A stretch of 64,000 nucleotides of DNA from Tepidimonas fonticaldi (GTDB lineage: Bacteria > Pseudomonadota > Gammaproteobacteria > Burkholderiales > Burkholderiaceae_C). The position numbers were made by a program, and so were the translations under genes. Of this stretch, positions 32,334-40,929 are shown in pieces (position 1 is the first letter of the stretch; each line of letters starts with the position of its first letter). The stretch is from contig NZ_VJOO01000015.1 of assembly GCF_007556755.1 (NCBI RefSeq), positions 1 through 64,000 of the forward strand. The letters are read 5' to 3'. The notes beneath the pieces were generated by a model that was not told the origin of the DNA, made no database searches, and saw only the letters and a list, made by a program, of their open reading frames with translations.

Positions 32334-34490
32334 ATGAACACGACGGAGGCAACGGAGGACCTGGCCGCCCAGGCGCTGGAAGCGTTCGACGACCTGATCG
32401 CGGGCCAAGACGGTTTGCGGCCGCGTCCGGGGCAGCGGGAGATGGCGCGGCATGTGGCCTGCACATTGGCCCCCGTGACCCTGGGCAAGCCGGACGATGA
32501 GGCGGCCCCCGTCACGCGCCGCGTGGCGGTGATCCAGGCCGGCACCGGGGTCGGCAAATCGCTGGCGTATCTGGCACCGGCCATCGTGGCGGCCGTGGCC
32601 AAGCAAACGCGGCTCGTGGTGTCCACGGCCACTGTGGCCTTGCAGGAGCAGCTCGTGCACCAGGACCTGCCGGCCTTGGCGCAGCGGCTGCCGGTGGGTT
32701 TTCGCTACGCGCTGGCCAAGGGGCGCGGCCGCTATGTGTGCCGGCTCAAGCTCGAGCGCTGGCTGGCCGATCCGCACGCCGAGCCCGACCTGGCGGACGT
32801 TGACGAAGTCCCCGCGGCGGGCGCCCCCAGCGGTGAGCGGCTGGCGTGGCTGCGTGCCCGGGCGCACGATCTGGCCCACGGCCGCTGGGATGGCGATCGG
32901 GACAGCCTGCCGGAGCCGCCGGAGCCCGCCTGGTGGTCGGCCATCGCTGCCGAGGCGGCGTCGTGCACGGCGCGCCATTGTCCGCTGTACGGGGGGTGCG
33001 TCTATTTCGAGCAGCGCAAGGCGCTGGTGGGCGCGCAGGTCATCGTCGTCAACCACGATCTGCTGTTGTCCACGCTGGGCTCGCGCCAGTTGCCGGAGCT
33101 GGATCAGTGCCTGCTGGTGCTGGACGAGGCGCACCACCTGCCGGCCATCGCGCTGGAGCAGTTTGGTTGCCGGGCGGGTTTGACGCGGCTGGCATGGATC
33201 GATCAGCTCGCCAGCCGGGCGCTCAAGGCGGGGCAGGAGGTGGAGCTGAATGCCCTGGCGGATGTGCCGCCCGCCGCCGCGCGGCTGCGCCAGGCGCTGC
33301 AGGAGGTGGCCCGGCTGGCGGTGCAGACCTGGGGCGCGCGGTTGCGCGAGGTGGTCGGCGACGGACAGCCCCTGTGCGTGCGCTTGCCGCGTGGCCGCCT
33401 GCCCGACGGCTTCGATGTCCCGCTGCAGGAGGCGGCCCAGGCCAGCGCGGCCTTTTTGGATGCGTTGCGCGCCGTCAGTGCCGCGCTGCGTGCGGCGCTG
33501 CGCGAGCGGCCGGACGAGGCGCGGCGGCTCTCCCAGTTGTACGCGCAGCTCGGCACCTTGGCCCCGAGGCTCGAGGCCGCCCACGACACCGTGCGCTGGT
33601 TGCTGCACGAGCCCCCCGAGGGTGAAGCGCCCCTGGCCAAGTGGTTCACGCTGTCGGCCCCCGGCGCCGGGGCGGCCGGCGACACGGTGCGGGTGCAGGC
33701 CCATGCCAGCCCCATCCAGCCGGGCGGGCTGCTGCGGACCCGGCTGTGGAGCGGGGTGCGCGGCGCGGTGCTGACCTCGGCCACGCTGACCCCGTGCGGG
33801 CAGTTCGACTTTTTTCTGCGCGAGGCCGGGCTGGCGGACGATCCCGACGTCGAGACCCTGGCCGTGGCCAGCCCCTTCGACTATGCCGAGCAGGGGGCGC
33901 TGGTGCTGGGCGGCGTGTCGGTGGACCCCCGCGATGCGGCCGCCTACCAGGAGGCCGTGCAGGCCGCGCTGCTGCGCGATCTGCCGTCCGTGCGGCATGG
34001 GGCGCTGGTGCTGTTCACCGCCCGCGCACACATGCAACGGTTGGCTGCGGCGCTGCCCGCCGAGTGGCGCGATCGCGTGCTGGTGCAGGGCACGCTGCCG
34101 CGGTCCCGTCTGCTGGCGCGCCACCGCGAGCGGGTGGCCGCGGGCGAGCCGTCCATCCTGTTCGGCCTGCAGTCCTTTGGCGAGGGGTTGGACCTGCCGG
34201 GCCGCCTGTGCGAGGACCTGTTCATCACCAAGCTGCCCTTTGCGCCGCCGGATGATCCGGTGGGCGAGGCCCGCGCCGAGTGGCTGCGCGGCCGGGGGCG
34301 CGACCCGTTTCTGGATCTGGTCGTGCCCGCCACCGCCACACGGCTGCTGCAGTGGGTGGGGCGCGCCATCCGCACCGAGGACGATCGGGCCCGCATCGTG
34401 TGCTACGACCCCCGGCTGCTGTCCACCGGGTATGGCCGCCTCATCCTCCAGGGGCTGCCACCCTTCACCCGCCGACTGGAGGCGCCATGA
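32334..34490 (+). CDS. dinG: DinG-type ATP-dependent 5'-3' DNA helicase (XPD family)
   Basis: A 718-residue superfamily 2 helicase with an iron-sulfur cluster. Walker A is IQAGTGVGKSL at about residue 68. Four cysteines that can hold the [4Fe-4S] cluster are visible: one in YVCRLKLERW and three in CTARHCPLYGGC. DEAH is LVLDEAHHLP. C-terminal motifs include LVLFTARAHM, the FGLQSFGEGLDLPG motif, and WVGRAIRTEDDRA. Known DinG unwinds forked DNA and R-loops and is damage-induced in E. coli. ATG 32334 is preferred over an in-frame GTG eight codons upstream. It is coupled by ATGA overlap to the glycerate kinase gene. Confidence 0.9.
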   Translation: MNTTEATEDLAAQALEAFDDLIAGQDGLRPRPGQREMARHVACTLAPVTLGKPDDEAAPVTRRVAVIQAGTGVGKSLAYLAPAIVAAVAKQTRLVVSTATVALQEQLVHQDLPALAQRLPVGFRYALAKGRGRYVCRLKLERWLADPHAEPDLADVDEVPAAGAPSGERLAWLRARAHDLAHGRWDGDRDSLPEPPEPAWWSAIAAEAASCTARHCPLYGGCVYFEQRKALVGAQVIVVNHDLLLSTLGSRQLPELDQCLLVLDEAHHLPAIALEQFGCRAGLTRLAWIDQLASRALKAGQEVELNALADVPPAAARLRQALQEVARLAVQTWGARLREVVGDGQPLCVRLPRGRLPDGFDVPLQEAAQASAAFLDALRAVSAALRAALRERPDEARRLSQLYAQLGTLAPRLEAAHDTVRWLLHEPPEGEAPLAKWFTLSAPGAGAAGDTVRVQAHASPIQPGGLLRTRLWSGVRGAVLTSATLTPCGQFDFFLREAGLADDPDVETLAVASPFDYAEQGALVLGGVSVDPRDAAAYQEAVQAALLRDLPSVRHGALVLFTARAHMQRLAAALPAEWRDRVLVQGTLPRSRLLARHRERVAAGEPSILFGLQSFGEGLDLPGRLCEDLFITKLPFAPPDDPVGEARAEWLRGRGRDPFLDLVVPATATRLLQWVGRAIRTEDDRARIVCYDPRLLSTGYGRLILQGLPPFTRRLEAP

Positions 34491-35800
34491 CCCCCACCCC
34501 CGACACCCCCCGTGAGTGGCTGACCCACCTGTACCGCACGGCCGTCGAGCGCGCCCAGCCTGCCCGCCAACTGGCCGCCCACCTGCCACCTCCGCCGCGC
34601 GGGCGCACGGTCGTCGTCGGGGCCGGCAAGGCCGCGGGCGCCATGGCCCACGCCCTGGAGGCGGCCTGGCCCGCGCAGGCCCCGTTGAGCGGCTGCGTGG
34701 TCACGCGCTACGGCCACACGCCTCCGCGGCCCCCGGGCGTGCCGCCGCGCATCGACGTGCTGGAGGCTGCGCACCCCGTGCCCGACGCGGCCGGGGTGCA
34801 CGCGGCGCAACGGCTGCTGGCTTCCGTCCAGGGGCTGGGGCCCGACGACCTCGTGATCGCGCTCATCTCCGGCGGGGGCTCGGCCCTGCTGGGCCTGCCG
34901 GTGCCGGGCCTGGATCTGCCCGGGTTACAGGCCATCACCCGGGCGCTGCTGGCCAGTGGCGCGTCGATCCACGAGATGAACGTCGTGCGCAAGCACCTCT
35001 CCCGCATCCAGGGCGGGCGGCTGGCGCTGGCCGCGGCGCCGGCCCCCGTCTGGACGCTGGCCATCAGCGATGTGCCGGGGGACGACCCCGCCGTGATCGC
35101 AAGCGGCCCGACGGTGGCCGATGCCAGCACCGACGCCGACGCGCTGGCGGTGCTGGACCGCTACGGCATCGCGCTGCCGCCCGCCGTGCGGGCGGATCTG
35201 GCCGCGGGGCGGCACGAGACACCCAAGCCCGACCATCCGCGCTGGGCCATGTGCACGGTGCGCCTGATCGCCACGCCGCACGCGGCCTTGCAGGCCGCCG
35301 CCGCCGAGGTCGAGCGCCTGGGGCTGCGTGCCTATGTGCTGGGCGATGCGCTGGAGGGCGAATCGCGCGAGGTCGCTCGGGTGCACGCCGCGCTGGCCCG
35401 CTATGCCCTGCAGGGGCACGGGCCCTTGCGTCCGCCGTGTGTGATCCTGTCGGGCGGCGAAACCACGGTGACGGTGCGCGCCCCGGCACAAGCACCGGGC
35501 CAGCGCCCGCGCGGCGGGCGGGCGGCCGAATTCGCCCTTGGCCTGGCGTTGGCGCTGGACGGCGCCCCGGGGGTATGGGCGCTGGCGGCAGACACGGACG
35601 GCATCGATGGCACCGAAGACAACGCTGGCGCCTTCGTCACCCCGGACACGCTGGCGCGCGCCCGGGCGCTGGGTCTGTCGGCGCGCGATCACCTGGACCG
35701 GCACGACAGCTACGGTTTTTTTGCCGCGCTGGGTGACCTGCTCGTCACCGGGCCCACGCACACCAACGTCAACGACTTTCGCGCGCTGTGGCTGCGCTGA
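34487..35800 (+). CDS. Glycerate 2-kinase (MOFRL family)
   Basis: A 437-residue class II glycerate kinase (GckA/TtuD type) that phosphorylates D-glycerate to 2-phosphoglycerate in glyoxylate, tartrate or serine-cycle metabolism. VVVGAGKAAGAMA is the N-terminal signature. LVIALISGGGSALL is a nucleotide-binding loop. IHEMNVVRKHLSRIQGG and the C-terminal MOFRL domain (SGGETTVTV, GGRAAEFALGLAL, TDGIDGTEDNAGA, NVNDFRA) complete the family pattern. The ATG overlaps the helicase stop, which is probably a chance packing. Confidence 0.92.
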   Translation: MTPTPDTPREWLTHLYRTAVERAQPARQLAAHLPPPPRGRTVVVGAGKAAGAMAHALEAAWPAQAPLSGCVVTRYGHTPPRPPGVPPRIDVLEAAHPVPDAAGVHAAQRLLASVQGLGPDDLVIALISGGGSALLGLPVPGLDLPGLQAITRALLASGASIHEMNVVRKHLSRIQGGRLALAAAPAPVWTLAISDVPGDDPAVIASGPTVADASTDADALAVLDRYGIALPPAVRADLAAGRHETPKPDHPRWAMCTVRLIATPHAALQAAAAEVERLGLRAYVLGDALEGESREVARVHAALARYALQGHGPLRPPCVILSGGETTVTVRAPAQAPGQRPRGGRAAEFALGLALALDGAPGVWALAADTDGIDGTEDNAGAFVTPDTLARARALGLSARDHLDRHDSYGFFAALGDLLVTGPTHTNVNDFRALWLR

Positions 35801-35849
35801 TGGGGCGCCCGCCGTGACGCCGCCGAACGCCCGCCCGACTGGCCGCTCG

Positions 35850-38228
35850 CTACCCTGCCTGGCAGGCGCGCCAGATCCGCTCCGGCGTGGCGGGGGCGTC
35901 CAGCGGCAGCGGGCCATCGGCCGGCAGGCCGGCGCGGCGCCGCGCGCTGGCCACCGCGTCGCGCACCGCCTCCCACACGCTGATGGCCAGCATGAACGGC
36001 GGCTCGCCCACCGCCTTGCTGCCAAACACGTTGTCTTCGCGGTTCGGCTCGGGCCAGAGGTCGATGCGCCAGTGCGGCGGCAGGTCGCCGGCGGCGGGGA
36101 TTTTGTAGGTGCTGGCCCCGGTGGTCCACAGGCGCCCGTCGTCGCGCCAGACCAGCTCTTCGGTGGTCAGCCAACCCATGCCCTGCACAAAGCCCCCTTC
36201 GATCTGCCCGACGTCGATCGCCGGGTTGATGCTGCGGCCCACGTCGTGCAACACATCCACGGCCAGCACCCGCAGCTCGCCGGTCAGGGGGTCGATGGCC
36301 ACCTCGGTGCACGCCGCCCCGTAGGCGAAGTAATAAAAGGGCCGCCCCGTCAGCGTGGTCTTGTCGTAGTGGATCTTGGGCGTGCGGTAAAAGCCGTCGC
36401 TCCAGAGCTGGATGCGGTTGGCGTAGGCCTCGCGCACCACATCGTCGAAGCGCCGGCGCGCCTTGGGCGAGAGGACCCAGCCGCCTTCGAAGCGGATTTC
36501 CCCCGCGCCGCAGCCGTCCAGCCCGCAGACGAAAGCGGCCAAATTCTGGCGCACGCTGGCGGCGGCGTATTGCGCCGCGCGGCCGTTGAGGTCGGTGCCG
36601 CTGGAGGCCGCGGTGGCGCTGGCGTTGGGCACGCGCGCGGTGTCGCTGGCGCTGACCTGCACGCGTGCCACCGGCACCCCCAGTTCGTCCGCCACGATCT
36701 GGGCCACCTTGGTGTGCAGGCCTTGGCCCATCTCGGTGCCGCCGTGGTTGACCAGCACGCTGCCGTCCGTGTACACATGCACCAGCGCGCCGGCCTGATT
36801 GAACAGCGTCGCCGTGAAGCTGATCCCAAACTTGACCGGCGTGAGCGCCAGGCCCCGCTGCAGCACGGGGCTGCGCGCGTTCCACTCGGCGATGGCGGCG
36901 CGCCGCTGGGCGTAGCGGCAGCGCTCGGCCAGCGTGTCGATCAGCGGCCGCAGGATGTTGTCCTCCACCCGCATCTGGTAGGGCGTGGTGTCGCGCCGCG
37001 GGGGCAGGGGGGTGCTGCCGGCCGGAAGCGGCACGGTCCACGTCGGCGCGGGGGCGTCGTCGTACAGGTTGCGGTGGCGCACCTCTAGGGGGTCCAGGCC
37101 CAGGTGGCGCGCGATGTCACCGATCAGCGTCTCGATGGCGATCATGCCCTGCGGGCCGCCAAATCCGCGAAAGGCCGTGGCGCTTTGCTTGTGGGTGCGG
37201 CAGCGGTAGCTGTGCAGCGCCACATGAGGGACGAAGTAGGCGTTGTCGCTGTGAAAGACGGCCCGGTCGGCCACCGGTCCGGACAGGTCGGCCGAGAAGC
37301 CGCAGTCCACGTACATCGACAGCTCCAACCCCAGGATGCGGCCACCGTCGTCGAAGCCCACTGCGTAGTCGTAGGCAAAGGGGTGGCGTTTGCCGGTGAT
37401 CAGCATGTCGTCGTCGCGGTCCAGCCGCAGTTTGACGGGGGCGCCGACCTTGTGCGCCGCGAGCGCCGCCCAGACCGCGACATGGCCCGCCTGCGTTTCC
37501 TTGCCGCCAAAGCCCCCGCCCATGCGCCGGCACTCCACCCGCACACGGTGGGTGGCCAGGCCCAGCGCATGCGCCACCCAGTGCTGCACTTCGCCCGGGT
37601 GCTGGGTGCTTGACAGCACGGTCCACTGGTCCTGCTCCTGCGGGATGGCCAGCGCGATCTGGCCCTCCAGGTAGTAGTGTTCCTGCCCACCGACCGCAAA
37701 GGCCCCCTGCAGTCGGTGCGGCGCCTGTGCGATGGCGGCAGCCGCGTCCCCGCGCCGCACATGCACCGGCGGCAGCACATACGCCCCTTGCGCATGGGCG
37801 GTGCGCGGGTCCAGCACCGCGGGCAGCGGCTCGATGTCCGCTCGCACCGCGCGGGCTGCCGCGCGGGCCGTGCGCACATCGTCCGCCACCACCAGCCCGA
37901 TCACCTGGCCCACGTGCTGCACCGTGTCGCGGGCCAAGACCGGCTCGTCGTGCGCGAAGGCCGCGAGCACCGGATCGCCCGGAATGTCCTGGGCCGTCAC
38001 CACGGCGCGCACCCCGGGCAGGGCGAGGGCGGCCGACACGTCCAGGCCGCGCAGCCGCCCATGCGCCACCGGCGACAGGATGGGGGCCGCGTGGAGGGTG
38101 CCGCGCGGCTCGGGCAGGTCGTCCACATAGGGCGCGCGGCCGGCCACTTGGGCGTGGGCGCTCTCGTGGGCGATGGGGGACCCGCAGGCGGGCCCGGTCC
38201 CGGTATCGAGGGGCAGGGCGGCGTTCAT
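35850..38228 (-). CDS. xdhB: Xanthine dehydrogenase, molybdopterin-binding subunit
   Basis: A 792-residue large subunit that carries the molybdenum cofactor and oxidises hypoxanthine to xanthine and xanthine to urate. Visible signatures are GGQEHYYLEGQIALAIP, the Moco loop RMGGGFGGKETQAG, TAFRGFGGPQGM, NHGGTEMGQGLHTKVAQ, and the catalytic glutamate in KAVGEPPFMLAISVWEA. The start at 38228 overlaps the xdhA stop (ATGA). The two-subunit split (FeS/FAD and Mo) is the usual proteobacterial XdhAB layout. An xdhC insertion chaperone gene is not seen next to it. It is convergent with the glycerate kinase gene. Confidence 0.94.
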   Translation of the reverse strand: MNAALPLDTGTGPACGSPIAHESAHAQVAGRAPYVDDLPEPRGTLHAAPILSPVAHGRLRGLDVSAALALPGVRAVVTAQDIPGDPVLAAFAHDEPVLARDTVQHVGQVIGLVVADDVRTARAAARAVRADIEPLPAVLDPRTAHAQGAYVLPPVHVRRGDAAAAIAQAPHRLQGAFAVGGQEHYYLEGQIALAIPQEQDQWTVLSSTQHPGEVQHWVAHALGLATHRVRVECRRMGGGFGGKETQAGHVAVWAALAAHKVGAPVKLRLDRDDDMLITGKRHPFAYDYAVGFDDGGRILGLELSMYVDCGFSADLSGPVADRAVFHSDNAYFVPHVALHSYRCRTHKQSATAFRGFGGPQGMIAIETLIGDIARHLGLDPLEVRHRNLYDDAPAPTWTVPLPAGSTPLPPRRDTTPYQMRVEDNILRPLIDTLAERCRYAQRRAAIAEWNARSPVLQRGLALTPVKFGISFTATLFNQAGALVHVYTDGSVLVNHGGTEMGQGLHTKVAQIVADELGVPVARVQVSASDTARVPNASATAASSGTDLNGRAAQYAAASVRQNLAAFVCGLDGCGAGEIRFEGGWVLSPKARRRFDDVVREAYANRIQLWSDGFYRTPKIHYDKTTLTGRPFYYFAYGAACTEVAIDPLTGELRVLAVDVLHDVGRSINPAIDVGQIEGGFVQGMGWLTTEELVWRDDGRLWTTGASTYKIPAAGDLPPHWRIDLWPEPNREDNVFGSKAVGEPPFMLAISVWEAVRDAVASARRRAGLPADGPLPLDAPATPERIWRACQAG

Positions 38229-39835
38229 GCGCGCTCCTCCGCCGTGGTCTGCAGCAGTGCCTGCCACGGGGCGTGTTCATCCAGCCGCACCGGGGGCGCA
38301 TCCGGCGCCGCCGCCGTGGCCAGCCAGGTGCGCCACAGCAGGTTGCCGAGCACGGCGCGACGGTACGCCGCGCTGGCCCGCCCGTCGCTCAGCGGTGCAA
38401 ACTCCGATTGCAGCGCGTCCATCGCGGCGCGCACGGTGTCGGCCTGCCAGAGCTGGCCGCGCAGCGCGGCTTCGGCAGCGCGTGCGCGCGTCGGCACGGG
38501 GGCCACGCCGCCGGCGCCGATGCGGGCCTGCACCACCCGGCCCTCCGTATCGCGCCAGAGCGCCAGCGCCAAACAGACGGCGGAGATGTCGTCCTCGAAA
38601 CGCTTGGACACCTTGTGCGCATGCACCTCGGGCCACGCGGTGCCGTTGCCGAGCGGGATGTCCAGGTAGCCCACCAGCTCGTCCGCGGCCAGCGCGGTTT
38701 GCCGGTAACCGCGGTAGAAATCCTCCAGCGGCAGCCGGCGTTCTTCCGGGCCGCGCGCTCCGTGGCGCAGCAGCACCACGGAGGCGCCCAGGGCGATCAG
38801 CAGCGGCATCGAATCCCCAATGGGCGAGCCGTTGGCGACATTGCCCCCCAGGGTGCCCCCGTGGCGGATGGGTTGGCCCGCAAAGCGGCCGAAAAAGTCG
38901 CGCAGGCTCGGCCAGTGGGCCTGCAGGGCGGCAAAGGCGTCGTGCAGCGTCGCCGCCGCGCCGATGCGCAGCGTGCGCCCATGCGGGCCGTCCTGCGTAT
39001 CGATGCGCTGCAGCGCGGCGCAGCGCGACACATCCAGCACCTGGGTCAGACGGCGGTGCTGCTTGGTGATCCACAGGCCGGCATCGGTGCCGCCGGCCAC
39101 CACGGGGACGTGGGGCCAGCGTGCCCGCGCGGCCAGCAAGCTGTCCAGATCGCGCGGCGCCAGGTAGGCCGGGGCCGCCGTGTCGGGCAGGGGGGCGGGG
39201 GGCTGCGCCGCCGGCTGCGCGGCCGCCAGCAGGGTGTGCAGCGCGGCCGTGTCCACGGTGGCGGGGGGCAGCGCGGTCATGGCTTGGGCGGCGTCCAGGA
39301 TGGGCCGGTAGCCGGTGCAACGGCACAGGTTGCCCGACAGGGCCTCCACCGCCTCGTCGCGGGTCACCGGGGTGCCCGCGGGGCGTCCTTGGTACAGCAC
39401 GAACAGGCTCATCACGAAGCCGGGCGTGCAAAAACCGCACTGCGAGCCGTGGGCGTCCACCAGTGCCTGCTGCACGGGGTGCAGGGGGCCGGTGCGCGCG
39501 ATCAGCGGATCCTGCGTCAGATCCTCGGCGGTCCAGACGGCACAGCCGTTGGCCGCATGGGCCAGCCGAATGCAACTGTTGAGCGCGCGCCAGCGCAGTG
39601 CGCCGTCCGGTCCGTGGTCGGCCACGGCCACGGTGCAGGCTCCGCAGTCGCCGCTGGCGCAGCCTTCTTTGACGCTGGTCAGCCCCAGGTCCTCGCGCAG
39701 CAGGGTCAGCAGCGTGCGGTCGGCCGGCACGGCGTCGAGCTGGCGGACCCGCCCCCGGTGCACCAGGCGCAGGGGCGGCGGGGGACTGGGCGGCGCCCCG
39801 TGGGCGCCCGCGGGGGCGGCGGTGTCGGTGCTCAT
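38225..39835 (-). CDS. xdhA: Xanthine dehydrogenase, [2Fe-2S]/FAD subunit
   Basis: A 536-residue small subunit. The plant-type [2Fe-2S] site is EGCASGDCGACTVAV plus a downstream Cys. The second [2Fe-2S] domain has QCGFCTPGFVMS and NLCRCTGYRPI. The FAD domain holds VVAGGTDAGLWITK and GGTLGGNVANGSPIGDSMP. It passes electrons from the Mo site of XdhB to NAD. MSTDT at 39835 is chosen as start: it sits 46 bases downstream of the palindromic operator at 39881-39897, whereas the longer reading would contain that operator. It is divergent from the LysR gene. Confidence 0.94.
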   Translation of the reverse strand: MSTDTAAPAGAHGAPPSPPPPLRLVHRGRVRQLDAVPADRTLLTLLREDLGLTSVKEGCASGDCGACTVAVADHGPDGALRWRALNSCIRLAHAANGCAVWTAEDLTQDPLIARTGPLHPVQQALVDAHGSQCGFCTPGFVMSLFVLYQGRPAGTPVTRDEAVEALSGNLCRCTGYRPILDAAQAMTALPPATVDTAALHTLLAAAQPAAQPPAPLPDTAAPAYLAPRDLDSLLAARARWPHVPVVAGGTDAGLWITKQHRRLTQVLDVSRCAALQRIDTQDGPHGRTLRIGAAATLHDAFAALQAHWPSLRDFFGRFAGQPIRHGGTLGGNVANGSPIGDSMPLLIALGASVVLLRHGARGPEERRLPLEDFYRGYRQTALAADELVGYLDIPLGNGTAWPEVHAHKVSKRFEDDISAVCLALALWRDTEGRVVQARIGAGGVAPVPTRARAAEAALRGQLWQADTVRAAMDALQSEFAPLSDGRASAAYRRAVLGNLLWRTWLATAAAPDAPPVRLDEHAPWQALLQTTAEERA

Positions 39836-39880
39836 GGCCGACAGAGTACGCGCACGGGCGAGCCCCGTCATGCCGTCGGG

Positions 39881-39897
39881 ATTATGCAAGGCATAAT
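39881..39897. promoter_or_regulatory. Palindromic LysR-type operator in the xdhA/lysR divergent promoter
   Basis: A perfect 7-3-7 inverted repeat, ATTATGC-AAG-GCATAAT, lies in the 71-base gap between xdhA and the LysR gene. It contains the T-N11-A core typical of LysR-family sites. Each arm also offers a CATAAT -10-like hexamer on one strand, so bound regulator would overlap both divergent promoters. The site ends nine bases before the regulator ATG. The palindrome is direct observation; the regulator match is inference. Confidence 0.7.
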
Positions 39898-39906
39898 CGA
39901 TGCAGT

Positions 39907-40929
39907 ATGTCACGACCGGTTCCCTGGGACAGCATCGACATCCATTTGATACGGGTGTTGCACACGGTGTTGACCGAACGCAGTGTCACGCGGGCCGCCG
40001 TCCGGCTGGGGATGCACCAGCCGGCGGTCAGTGCCGCGCTGCGCCGCCTGCGGCGGCTCACCGGCGATCCGCTGCTCGTGCGCACCGGTGCGGCCATGGT
40101 GCCCACGGCGGTCGCCCAGCGCATGATCGCCCCCGCTGCCGAAATCCTGCGCCAGGCCGAGACCATGCTCGGCGGCGCGCGCGCCTTCGATCCGGCCAGC
40201 AGCCCGCACACCTTCGCGGTGGCGGCGAGCGACTATCTGGACCCCTGGTTTTTGCCGCGGCTGGTCGCGCGCGTCAAGGCCGCGGCGCCGCTGGCCCGGC
40301 TGGACATCCAGCCCCTGGCCGGCAGCACCGACTACCGGCAGCGCCTCGCGCTGGGCGAGGTTGACGTGGTGATCGGCAACTGGCCCGCGGTGCCGGACGA
40401 TCTGCACCAGGGGCGTTTGTTTGGGGACGAGGTGGTTTGCCTGGTGTCCACCCGCCATCCGGCCCTGCGCCGGGGCTGGACCTTGGAAGACTGGCTCCAG
40501 GCCGACCACGTGGCCCCCACGCCGCTGGCCCCTGGCGCGCGCGGCGCCATCGACGAGCACCTGGCCCGGCAGGGGCTGACGCGCAACATCGTCGTGCGCT
40601 GCCCGCACTTCGGACTGATTCCGGCCATGGTCAGCCAGAGTCTGCTGGTGCTGACCACCGGGCGGCAGTACTGCCAGCGGTTTTTGCAGGCGCTGCCGGT
40701 GGCCATCGTCGAGCCCCCGCTGGCCTTTCCGCGCCTGCTGTACTACCAGCTCTGGCACGACCGCACGCACGGTTCGCCCGCCGCCCAGTGGCTGCGCCAG
40801 ACCATCCGCGAAGTGGCCGCGGGCTTGGCCGATCCGCCGCCCGACGGCCAAACCCCGTTACCATCCGCACCTTCGCGCCGCCGCGATCCGGCCCGCGCGC
40901 CCATGATCGGCACCGACCCCGCGCCATGA
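39907..40929 (+). CDS. LysR-family regulator of the purine cluster
   Basis: A 340-residue LysR regulator. The N-terminal winged helix-turn-helix spans residues 10-65 (LIRVLHTVLTERSVTRAAVRLGMHQPAVSAALRRL-type segment). The effector-binding domain follows. The last 35 residues are a Pro/Arg-rich extension that ends exactly at the overlapping start of the ABC ATPase gene (ATGA). There is no clear Shine-Dalgarno before ATG 39907; a short leader is likely. It is divergent from xdhAB with a palindrome between them, and co-transcribed with the importer, so it likely controls both arms in response to a purine such as xanthine or hypoxanthine. The effector is inference. Confidence 0.9.
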   Translation: MSRPVPWDSIDIHLIRVLHTVLTERSVTRAAVRLGMHQPAVSAALRRLRRLTGDPLLVRTGAAMVPTAVAQRMIAPAAEILRQAETMLGGARAFDPASSPHTFAVAASDYLDPWFLPRLVARVKAAAPLARLDIQPLAGSTDYRQRLALGEVDVVIGNWPAVPDDLHQGRLFGDEVVCLVSTRHPALRRGWTLEDWLQADHVAPTPLAPGARGAIDEHLARQGLTRNIVVRCPHFGLIPAMVSQSLLVLTTGRQYCQRFLQALPVAIVEPPLAFPRLLYYQLWHDRTHGSPAAQWLRQTIREVAAGLADPPPDGQTPLPSAPSRRRDPARAPMIGTDPAP

